Of a DNA stretch of 6,957 nt, positions 1 to 4,643 are shown piece by piece. The translations under genes were made by a program, and so were the position numbers. Positions within the stretch are counted from its first letter, which is position 1; each line of letters opens with the position of its first letter. The DNA comes from Chloroflexota bacterium. GTDB taxonomy: Bacteria; Chloroflexota; Dehalococcoidia; DSTF01; RBG-16-68-14. The stretch spans positions 1 to 6,957 of the forward strand of contig JADFNZ010000086.1 in NCBI GenBank assembly GCA_022563135.1, written 5' to 3'. Under the pieces are notes generated by a model, which was not told the origin of the DNA, did not search any database, and worked only from the letters and a program-made list of their open reading frames with translations.

Positions 1-1
1 C

Positions 2-727
2 GGCGACGAGTGGGTGATCGACGGCCAGAAGATCTGGACCTCCGGCGCCCACCACTCCGATTGGGGCTGGCTCGCCGCCCGCACCGACCCCGACGCTCCG
101 AAGCACAAGGGCATCAGCACTTTCGTCGTGCCGATGGACACGCCGGGGATCAGCATCCGCCCGCTGGTGAACATGGCCGGCCAGTCTGGCTTCAGCGAGG
201 TCTTCTTCGACAACGTGCGCATCCCGAAAGACCACCTCGTCGGCGAGGCGAACCGCGGCTGGTATCAGGTCGCGGTCGCGCTCGATTTCGAGCGCTCCGG
301 CATCCAGGCGTACGCCGGCGGACGGCGGACGCTCGAGCAGCTCGTCGCGTTCGTGCAGGAGCAGCCGGAGACAGTGCGCCGAAACCCGCAGGTGCGCCAG
401 CGGCTGGCCGACCGCGCGATCGAGCTCGCGGCCGGCACCTACATCGCCTACCGCATCCCCTGGATGCAGTCGCAGGGGATCATCCCCAACTACGAGGCCT
501 CGATCAGCAAGCTCTACGGCTCCGAGCTGACGCAGCGTCTGGCTCTGACGGGCATCCAGCTCCTCGGCATGCACGGCGGGCTGGAGCCGGGATCGCCGCA
601 TGCGCCGCTCAAAGGCCGGCTGGAGCGCGCCTACCTGAGCGCCGTCTCCAGCACCATCGCCGCCGGCACCAGCGAGGTGCAGCGCGGCATCATCGCCATG
701 CGCGGCCTGGGCCTGCCGCGCGGCTGA
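2..727 (+). CDS. Acyl-CoA dehydrogenase, C-terminal part (5' end outside window)
   Basis: This flavoenzyme family oxidises acyl-CoA thioesters to enoyl-CoA with FAD as cofactor, feeding electrons to electron-transfer flavoprotein in fatty-acid or branched-acid breakdown. The frame is open from the first bases and 241 residues are visible; family members usually have about 380-400, so roughly the first 150 residues lie outside. The visible part starts in the central beta domain (VIDGQKIWTSGA, then a DFERSG segment) and continues into the C-terminal four-helix domain. It ends in the diagnostic tail GTSEVQRGIIA at residues 222-232, followed by RGLGLPRG. The catalytic base cannot be assigned from this fragment, so chain-length specificity is unknown. 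Only 3 bases separate its TGA from the next start, which suggests co-transcription and possibly coupled translation with the deaminase gene. Confidence 0.95.
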   Translation, partial: GDEWVIDGQKIWTSGAHHSDWGWLAARTDPDAPKHKGISTFVVPMDTPGISIRPLVNMAGQSGFSEVFFDNVRIPKDHLVGEANRGWYQVAVALDFERSGIQAYAGGRRTLEQLVAFVQEQPETVRRNPQVRQRLADRAIELAAGTYIAYRIPWMQSQGIIPNYEASISKLYGSELTQRLALTGIQLLGMHGGLEPGSPHAPLKGRLERAYLSAVSSTIAAGTSEVQRGIIAMRGLGLPRG

Positions 728-730
728 CGC

Positions 731-1687
731 ATGCCCGTCCCGGCCGACCTCGCGGCCCTGCCCAAGGCCGAAGTCCACATCCACCTGGAGGGCAGCGTCC
801 GGCCTGCAACGCTGGAGGAGTTCTGCGCCCGCGAGGGCGTGAGCATCTCGCACGCGTTCACCGACCTTAACAGCTTCATCGAGACCTATATGGCGGCGAC
901 CCGGGTGATGACCAAGCCCGGCGACTACGATCGACTCGTGCGTGAGTACGCCGAGGACGCCGCCCGAGCCGGCGTCCGCTACGCCGAGCTGGAAGTCTCG
1001 CCCGCCCTAGGGCCGAGGATTCTCGACTGCTTCAGGGAGGCCGCGGAGACGGCGTCTCGACAGCGCGACGTCATCCTCCGCCTCGTGCTCGGGCTCGGGC
1101 GTGTGATGCCGAGCGAGCTGAAGCAGCAGGCGCTGGACGCCACGAGCGGCGTGCCCGGCCTCGTCGCCGTCGGTCTGGGCGGGCCGGAGGAGGGCTTCCC
1201 TGCCGCGCCTTTCGCAGACGTGTTCGCCGAGGCGAAGCGGCGAGGACTGCGCGTCGCCCCCCACGCGGGCGAGAACGCTGGGCCTGACTCCGTGCGCGAC
1301 ACGCTCGACGCCCTCAAGCCCGACCGCATTCAGCACGGCATCCGCGCGGTCGAAGATCCGGCGCTGGTGAAGCGGCTTGCCGACGAAGGCGTGCCGCTCG
1401 CCGTTTGCCCCACCTCCAACATCCGGCTCGGCGTCGTTCCATCTCTAGACGAGCATCCCCTGCGCCAGCTCTGGGACGCCGGCGTTGTCGTCTCCGTCAA
1501 CACGGACGACCCGGGCTTCTTCGCCTGCGATCTCCTCGGCGAGTACGCGATTGCGGGCCGCCTGCTGGAGCTGGACCGCGAGGGATACGCGCGGCTGGCT
1601 CGCAACAGTGTCGAGAGTAGCTTCGCGCCGAAGGAGCTGAAGGCCGAGCTGCTCTTAGCCACCGGCGCTTGGGTCAGTAAGAGGTAA
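731..1687 (+). CDS. add: Adenosine deaminase family enzyme (adenosine, adenine or aminodeoxyfutalosine deaminase)
   Basis: This is a 318-residue zinc amidohydrolase of the adenosine deaminase family, a cytosolic enzyme that hydrolytically removes the 6-amino group of a purine. The motifs are in order and intact: zinc-binding HIH at residues 16-18 in HIHLEGS, zinc His178 and catalytic Glu181 in HAGE, His202 in QHGIR, CPTSN, and the zinc and catalytic aspartates 259-260 in NTDDP. True adenosine deaminases usually have Asp after HxHL, where it contacts the ribose; here it is Glu20. Glu at this place is known in adenine deaminases, and related enzymes act on 6-aminodeoxyfutalosine in menaquinone synthesis, so the substrate is uncertain and the symbol is provisional. 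The ATG lies 3 bases after the preceding stop and has no clear Shine-Dalgarno, consistent with translational coupling. Family membership is firm; specificity is inferred. Confidence 0.9.
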   Translation: MPVPADLAALPKAEVHIHLEGSVRPATLEEFCAREGVSISHAFTDLNSFIETYMAATRVMTKPGDYDRLVREYAEDAARAGVRYAELEVSPALGPRILDCFREAAETASRQRDVILRLVLGLGRVMPSELKQQALDATSGVPGLVAVGLGGPEEGFPAAPFADVFAEAKRRGLRVAPHAGENAGPDSVRDTLDALKPDRIQHGIRAVEDPALVKRLADEGVPLAVCPTSNIRLGVVPSLDEHPLRQLWDAGVVVSVNTDDPGFFACDLLGEYAIAGRLLELDREGYARLARNSVESSFAPKELKAELLLATGAWVSKR

Positions 1688-1704
1688 TCTCGCGACGCCG
1701 CCTT

Positions 1705-2016
1705 CTAACGGCGCTCGGTGGCGACCTGCTGGAGGCGCCGAGACATGGCCATCAAGTTCTCCGCCAGCTCCTCAACCGAGTACGGTCCCTTGAGCTGGTG
1801 CCGGAGCAGCGCATCGAAGTCGATCCAGTATCGGTTCCGCCGGCCCTCCTTCTGGCGCGTGATGATGCCCTCCTCCTCCAGCATTCGCAGGATAGACAGG
1901 GCCGCCCTCTCTGTGATCCCGACGGCGTTTGCAATCTCACGCAGCGTTGAGCGAGGGTTGTTCGCCACGTGGATCATCACCAGCGCGTGATTAGTCAGAA
2001 ATCCCCAGGTACCCAT
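1705..2016 (-). CDS. Small winged helix-turn-helix transcriptional regulator
   Basis: This 103-residue protein is nearly all DNA-binding domain. The helix-turn-helix is at about residues 24-49 (LREIANAVGITERAALSIL, then MLEEEG), followed by a wing with ITRQKEGRRNRYWID at residues 52-66. The C-terminal 35 residues are helical and may dimerise. It resembles the MarR/ArsR-like small winged-helix proteins common in Actinobacteria and Chloroflexota, whose ligands are mostly unknown. No metal-binding cysteine cluster is present (there is no Cys at all), which argues against a classic metal-sensing ArsR protein. The frame is open 20 codons further upstream, but the chosen ATG has AAGGAA 8 bases before it and begins at the conserved WGFLTNHALV segment. 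It converges on the deaminase gene (17 bases apart) and diverges from csrA across 297 bases, so csrA control or autoregulation is plausible but unproven. Confidence 0.85.
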   Translation of the reverse strand: MGTWGFLTNHALVMIHVANNPRSTLREIANAVGITERAALSILRMLEEEGIITRQKEGRRNRYWIDFDALLRHQLKGPYSVEELAENLMAMSRRLQQVATERR

Positions 2017-2024
2017 TTGTAAAA

Positions 2025-2030
2025 TTCCTT
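2025..2030 (-). promoter_or_regulatory. Ribosome binding site of the winged-helix regulator
   Basis: AAGGAA on the minus strand lies 8 bases upstream of the ATG whose first base is 2016. This decides the start in favour of the 103-residue product over a 123-residue reading. No convincing minus-strand -35/-10 pair was found for this gene. Confidence 0.7.
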
Positions 2031-2039
2031 CGACAGGGC

Positions 2040-2068
2040 TTGACAAGAACCGAACTCGGAAGTATGAT
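2040..2068 (+). promoter_or_regulatory. Sigma-70-type promoter P1, reading toward csrA
   Basis: A perfect -35 box TTGACA (2040-2045) is followed after exactly 17 bases by TATGAT (2063-2068, 5 of 6 matches to the -10 consensus). The expected transcription start is near 2075, giving a leader of about 240 bases before csrA. It lies just upstream of the divergent regulator gene, so the two transcription units probably compete for this space. It is the best consensus promoter in the window, but no transcript has been seen. Confidence 0.65.
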
Positions 2069-2150
2069 ACCGGCAACAGGACTCCGGTAGTCTAGTGACA
2101 GTATGAACAATCCAGCGTCACACATCCGGTAATAGACTTCTAGTACACCA

Positions 2151-2168
2151 TTGACGGGCATACGTCAA
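2151..2168. promoter_or_regulatory. Inverted repeat over the P2 -35 box, candidate operator
   Basis: TTGACG, six bases, then CGTCAA form a perfect 6-6-6 dyad. Each half also reads as a -35-like TTGACG on its own strand. Flanking TTCTAG (2138-2143) and CTAGAA (2172-2177) form a second, slightly off-centre inverted pair. The symmetry suits a dimeric regulator; the adjacent winged-helix protein is the obvious candidate, by position only. Confidence 0.4.
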
Positions 2169-2178
2169 GTCCTAGAAT
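2151..2178 (+). promoter_or_regulatory. Sigma-70-type promoter P2, proximal csrA promoter
   Basis: TTGACG (2151-2156, 5 of 6) is followed after 16 bases by TAGAAT (2173-2178, 5 of 6). The predicted start is near 2185, about 11 bases before the long leader hairpin. That arrangement would place a stable stem almost at the mRNA 5' end. Because the -35 box is half of an inverted repeat, a regulator bound there would block this promoter. Confidence 0.6.
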
Positions 2179-2195
2179 CGAGCGTGGCGCAGATC

Positions 2196-2267
2196 CCTGG
2201 CCGGAGTGGCCCGACCTGATGGTTGGAGGCGGGGTGGAAACGGGACTGTCGGACCACTCCGGCCAGG
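2196..2267 (+). other. Long stem-loop in the csrA mRNA leader
   Basis: A perfect 14-bp inverted repeat pairs 2196-2209 with 2254-2267. After one C-A mismatch it continues for five more pairs (CCGAC 2211-2215 with GTCGG 2248-2252). The remaining 32-nt loop (2216-2247) contains two GGA triplets (2225-2227 and 2236-2238), the core CsrA recognition element, which is bound best in hairpin loops. There is no U-tract after the stem, so it is not an intrinsic terminator. It could present CsrA sites, protect the 5' end, or act as a DNA-level site; the first is an inference from the gene it precedes. Confidence 0.6.
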
Positions 2268-2299
2268 CTCACAAGAGGACGAAGAGCGGGATGGGGCAC

Positions 2300-2305
2300 G
2301 GGAGG
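2300..2305 (+). promoter_or_regulatory. Ribosome binding site of csrA
   Basis: GGGAGG lies 8 bases before the ATG at 2314 and fixes the start at the conserved MLVL N-terminus of the family. It includes a GGA triplet, so CsrA bound here or just downstream would block ribosome loading. Confidence 0.85.
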
Positions 2306-2317
2306 ATACACGGATGT
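2306..2317 (+). promoter_or_regulatory. Predicted CsrA-binding site overlapping the csrA start codon
   Basis: The mRNA reads AUACACGGAUGU, matching the in vitro-selected CsrA consensus RUACARGGAUGU at 11 of 12 positions; the only deviation is C at the sixth. The AUG inside it is the csrA initiation codon. In Escherichia coli, CsrA represses its own translation by binding near its ribosome binding site, so the same logic is likely here. Binding itself is inferred. Confidence 0.6.
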
Positions 2318-2520
2318 TAGTCCTCGATCGTAAATTGCAAGAGGGATTCTGGATAGATGGGCGGATCTTCATCAAGGTCCTGAGCGTCGGCAGGCGAAGG
2401 GTAAAGCTCGGCATCGAAGCGCCGGCGGACCTCGAGATCGTGCGCGAAGAGCTGCTGCCGCGCTCCCCCGGCGATACTCCGGCAGGGCGCGGCCTGTCTG
2501 TCCTGAAGAAACCGACCTAG
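2314..2520 (+). CDS. csrA: CsrA/RsmA-family RNA-binding translational regulator
   Basis: This 68-residue protein aligns without gaps to E. coli CsrA over about 50 residues. CsrA is a homodimeric cytosolic protein that binds GGA-containing mRNA and usually blocks translation of metabolic, motility or stress targets. Shared features include MLVL at the N-terminus, Arg6, Glu10, Ile14, VL at 22-23, Val30, Gly33, the AP pair at 36-37, and the RNA-contacting Arg44 in REE (44-46). Deviations are Asp5 in place of the usual Thr, Lys7, Gln9, and Val43 in place of His. A basic, Gly/Pro-rich tail follows residue 50. The start has a strong ribosome binding site 8 bases upstream, and the gene ends in an intrinsic terminator. 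No flagellar genes or fliW are in the window, unlike the csrA context of many flagellated Gram-positives. Family assignment is firm; targets are unknown. Confidence 0.92.
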   Translation: MLVLDRKLQEGFWIDGRIFIKVLSVGRRRVKLGIEAPADLEIVREELLPRSPGDTPAGRGLSVLKKPT

Positions 2521-2524
2521 GCGG

Positions 2525-2589
2525 GGATCCTTCCGGCCATCGCACCGATGGCAGCTAAGGCGGGGACAGCGGTGCAGGCCGGAATATCC
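2525..2589 (+). other. Foldable element between the csrA stop and its terminator
   Basis: The 3' untranslated region can form a long irregular stem. GGAT (2525-2528) pairs with ATCC (2586-2589), TTCCGGCC (2531-2538) with GGCCGGAA (2577-2584), and GCACCG (2542-2547) with CGGTGC (2570-2575), separated by small internal loops. The apical loop contains GGGGA (2562-2566). An alternative 7-bp triloop hairpin (2536-2552) competes with it. It sits directly before the terminator hairpin, as in small RNAs derived from 3' untranslated regions. It could equally be a plain mRNA-stabilising end; no known RNA family was recognised. Confidence 0.4.
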
Positions 2590-2590
2590 A

Positions 2591-2634
2591 GCGGACGGCC
2601 CTCCCAGCGCATGGCCAGGGCCGTCCGCTTTTTT
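2591..2634 (+). terminator. Intrinsic terminator of csrA
   Basis: A perfect 12-bp GC-rich stem (2591-2602 with 2617-2628), a 14-base loop and six T residues (2629-2634) form a textbook Rho-independent terminator 70 bases after the csrA stop. On the opposite strand the hairpin is not followed by a T-run, so it is not clearly a terminator for ruvB, which ends at 2665 and reads toward it. Confidence 0.92.
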
Positions 2635-2664
2635 CTGTCGCGGAACGAGGCCGAGGAGCCTCGA

Positions 2665-3702
2665 TCAGCCGTCCCACAGCGCCGGCTGTCCGGCGGGTGC
2701 CCGGCCGTGCGGCGGCACGCCAAGGTGCTCGTAGGCCGAGCGCGTCGCCATGCGGCCCCGCGGCGTACGCTGCAGGAAGCCCAACTGAAGCAGATACGGC
2801 TCGTAGACGTCCATGATCGTGTCGGCCTCCTCGGAGATCGCCGCGGCGATGGTATCCAGCCCTACCGGTCCGCCGTTGAACTTTTCGATGATGATGCGCA
2901 GCAGCTTGTGGTCCACGTCGTCCAGCCCCATGCCATCGATCTCCAGCCGGGCCAGCGCCTCCTGCGCCACCTCGTTTGTGATCACCCCGTCCGCCATCAC
3001 CTGCGCAAAGTCCCGCACGCGGCGCAGAAGCCGGTTCGCCACGCGAGGCGTGCCCCGCGATCGGCGGGCGATCTCTTCCTTGCCACCGTCGTCCAGCTCT
3101 ACCTCTAGGATGGCTGCGGAGCGACGCACGATCTGGGAAATCGCGTCCTCATCGTAGAAGTCCAGCCGGTAGACAGCGCCGAACCGGTCCCGCAGGGGCG
3201 GACTCAACATCGCATAGCGCGTCGTCGCGCCGATCAGCGTGAAGGCCGGCAGCGAGAGCCGCACGCTGCGCGCCGCTGGGCCCTTCCCCAGCACCAGATC
3301 AAGCGCGTAGTCCTCCATCGCCGGATAGAGGATCTCCTCTACGGCGCGGGCCAGCCGGTGCACCTCGTCGATGAAGAGCACGTCGTCTGGCTGGAGGTTC
3401 GTCAGGATAGCGGCGAGATCGCCCGGCCGCTCGATCGCCGGGCCGGACGTCGTGCGGATGCTGACGCCCATCTCGCTGGCGATGATGTTGGCGAGCGTCG
3501 TCTTGCCAAGGCCGGGCGGCCCGTAGAGGAGGTGGTGGTCGAGCGGCTCGCCGCGCTGTTGGGCCGCCGCGATGGCGATACGCAGGTTGTCCTTGACCTT
3601 CTCCTGGCCGATGTAGTCGTCCAGCCGCTTCGGCCGCAGCGAGGTCTCGAGCGCCGCGTCCTCGTCCTTGCGCGCGCCGGCGACAATGCGCTCAGTGGTC
3701 AT
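2665..3702 (-). CDS. ruvB: Holliday junction branch migration ATPase RuvB
   Basis: RuvB is the hexameric ring motor that, with RuvA, drives branch migration of Holliday junctions for RuvC cleavage in recombination and repair. The 345-residue length is normal. Visible motifs are Walker [10 protein letters not shown] (61-69), Walker B LFIDEVHR (109-116), sensor 1 GATTR (158-162), the arginine finger in PLRDRFG (169-175) and sensor 2 [13 protein letters not shown] (216-228). The C-terminal winged-helix DNA-binding domain includes [10 protein letters not shown] (277-286) and ends near HLGVPP. The ATG has GGAGG six bases upstream. Its usual partners ruvA and ruvC are not adjacent here: the downstream side is the csrA terminator and the upstream side is a divergent PAP2 gene. 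All key residues are present, so it should be active. Confidence 0.97.
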   Translation of the reverse strand: MTTERIVAGARKDEDAALETSLRPKRLDDYIGQEKVKDNLRIAIAAAQQRGEPLDHHLLYGPPGLGKTTLANIIASEMGVSIRTTSGPAIERPGDLAAILTNLQPDDVLFIDEVHRLARAVEEILYPAMEDYALDLVLGKGPAARSVRLSLPAFTLIGATTRYAMLSPPLRDRFGAVYRLDFYDEDAISQIVRRSAAILEVELDDGGKEEIARRSRGTPRVANRLLRRVRDFAQVMADGVITNEVAQEALARLEIDGMGLDDVDHKLLRIIIEKFNGGPVGLDTIAAAISEEADTIMDVYEPYLLQLGFLQRTPRGRMATRSAYEHLGVPPHGRAPAGQPALWDG

Positions 3703-3708
3703 GGGCTC

Positions 3709-3729
3709 CCTCCGCTTGCCGCCATTGTA
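3709..3729 (-). promoter_or_regulatory. ruvB ribosome binding site and candidate -10 box
   Basis: On the minus strand, GGAGG (3709-3713) lies six bases before the ruvB ATG and fixes that start. Further upstream TACAAT (3724-3729) is a good -10 match, but the -35 position at 17 bases has no clear consensus. The site lies in the 80-base region shared with the divergent PAP2 gene. The ribosome binding site is secure; the promoter is tentative. Confidence 0.55.
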
Positions 3730-3767
3730 GCAGCATCGAGTACGCCGAGCTTTCCGTCGACGGCCAC

Positions 3768-3773
3768 TATACT
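3768..3773 (+). promoter_or_regulatory. -10 box of a near-leaderless PAP2 transcript
   Basis: TATACT lies 9 bases before the PAP2 start codon. With the usual 6-8 base spacing the transcript would begin 2-3 bases before, or at, the ATG. No Shine-Dalgarno is present in that gap, which fits leaderless initiation. There is no recognisable -35 box, so this rests on one hexamer and its position. Confidence 0.45.
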
Positions 3774-3782
3774 AGCGGTGCC

Positions 3783-4424
3783 ATGACCGCGCGTCTGCTC
3801 GTATCTGCCGCCTGGCTCGCGCTCGTCGCCGCCGCTATCGCGCTCAGCGTCCTCGCGGCCCAGCACGATACGCTCCCCGGCGACACGAGCATGGTGGCCT
3901 GGGCTCAGGCGCGGACGTTCCCGGGCGAGACCTTTTCCGATGCCGTGCGCGCGGTGACGACGACGGAAGTCGTGCTCGGCACGGGCGGCGCGCTGGTCAT
4001 CGTGCTCTGGCTCCTAGGCCGCCGCTGGGAGGCGGGGCTGCTATTAGCCGGCCTCGCGCTTCTGCCGCTGCTCCAATCAGGGCTCAAGGAGCTGGTCGAC
4101 CGGCCCCGCCCGGCGGAGCCGCTTGTAGACGTGCGAGCGGGTTTCTCCAGCCCGAGCTTCCCGGCCGGCCATGTCATGGGCCCAACGTTGCTCTACGGCT
4201 ACCTCCTCTGGCTGGCGATCCGCCGCGCGCTCCCGCTGACGCTACGGCTGCCGGCCGCCCTCTGGCCGGCGTTCGTCCTGTTGTTGACTGCCCCGCCTAA
4301 CGTATGGCTCGGCGTCCACTGGCCCAGCGATGTGCTGGGCGGTTGGGCCTGGGGGTTGGCGTTGCTGCTGCCGTTGCTCTACCTGCTAGAGGCCGTGCGG
4401 GCCAGAGGGTGGTCGCCTCGCTGA
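3783..4424 (+). CDS. PAP2-family membrane phosphatase with an altered third motif
   Basis: PAP2 enzymes dephosphorylate lipid phosphates such as undecaprenyl pyrophosphate or phosphatidic acid at the membrane. The 213-residue protein is strongly hydrophobic: an N-terminal segment (about 6-26), segments near 65-100, and three after residue 130. Motif 1 is KELVDRPRP (Lys102, Arg109-Pro110). Motif 2 is SFPAGH with His130. Motif 3 reads PNVWLGVHWPSD, with nucleophile-type His179 and Asp183 present, but the expected Ser-Arg is Pro-Asn, so the phosphate-binding arginine is missing (Asn173). Activity may be reduced or redirected. The gene is divergent from ruvB and convergent with the phage-type cluster, its stop only 4 bases from the neighbour's stop. 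The start follows a -10 box closely without a ribosome binding site. Family is clear; substrate is not. Confidence 0.85.
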   Translation: MTARLLVSAAWLALVAAAIALSVLAAQHDTLPGDTSMVAWAQARTFPGETFSDAVRAVTTTEVVLGTGGALVIVLWLLGRRWEAGLLLAGLALLPLLQSGLKELVDRPRPAEPLVDVRAGFSSPSFPAGHVMGPTLLYGYLLWLAIRRALPLTLRLPAALWPAFVLLLTAPPNVWLGVHWPSDVLGGWAWGLALLLPLLYLLEAVRARGWSPR

Positions 4425-4428
4425 ACGC

Positions 4429-4641
4429 CTAGGTGTAGACGGCGATCACGACGGCATCGCGGGGGTTCTCATCCGCGAAGAAGAGGACCGCGCAGTTGCG
4501 GCCGACGCTCATCTCTCCCGCGGCGATGTTGCGGGCGACGGGCACGCCCGCCAGAAAGGCGGCGAGGCTGCCCGTGATCTGGACGGTAGCGGTATACGCG
4601 GTGCCGTCGAATGCCTTCACGACGCCCCTGCGAATCGTCAT
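4429..4641 (-). CDS. Small OB-fold-like protein, candidate baseplate component
   Basis: This 70-residue protein reads as an almost continuous beta-rich domain: alternating strands around GVVKAFDGTAYTATVQITGS, then VPVARNI, an EMSVGRNCAVLFF segment and a final AVVIAVYT strand. That pattern, with a GR-x-C-AVLFF core, suggests the small barrel domain found at the start of phage baseplate spike proteins (gpV/gp45-like), which seat on the tail hub. This is judged from pattern, not from a clear motif. It starts 2 bases after the stop of the large tail gene and has GGGGAGGG 7 bases upstream, so it is made with that protein. It is the last gene of the cluster. A stand-alone barrel without a spike is unusual for gpV; another tail-tip role is possible. 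Confidence 0.65.
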   Translation of the reverse strand: MTIRRGVVKAFDGTAYTATVQITGSLAAFLAGVPVARNIAAGEMSVGRNCAVLFFADENPRDAVVIAVYT

Positions 4642-4643
4642 GG

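Noticed and set aside
631..879. Minus-strand open frame across the acyl-CoA dehydrogenase/deaminase junction.
   Set aside because: It lies opposite two well-supported genes and shows no domain pattern.
1696..1713. CGCCG/CGGCG hairpin between the convergent deaminase and regulator genes as a terminator.
   Set aside because: Only 5 bp with an 8-base loop and no T-run on either strand.
2017..2076. A 20-residue N-terminal extension of the winged-helix regulator.
   Set aside because: It has no ribosome binding site and overlaps promoter P1; the internal ATG has AAGGAA at ideal spacing.
2095..2121. GTGAC...GTCAC as a CRP-like operator.
   Set aside because: The half-sites are 17 bases apart rather than 6, and the repeat is only 5 bp.
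2206..2313. An in-frame GTG at 2206 would extend CsrA by 36 residues at the N-terminus.
   Set aside because: The extension runs through the leader hairpin, has no ribosome binding site and no family similarity, while the ATG at 2314 has a strong one and begins at the conserved MLVL.
2591..2628. The csrA terminator acting in both directions, also for ruvB.
   Set aside because: On the minus strand the stem is followed by TGGATATTCC, not a T-run, so termination of ruvB there is not supported.
2548..3108. Plus-strand open frame of 186 codons antisense to ruvB.
   Set aside because: It overlaps the csrA terminator and ruvB, and its Arg/His-rich composition is that of a shadow frame in GC-rich DNA.
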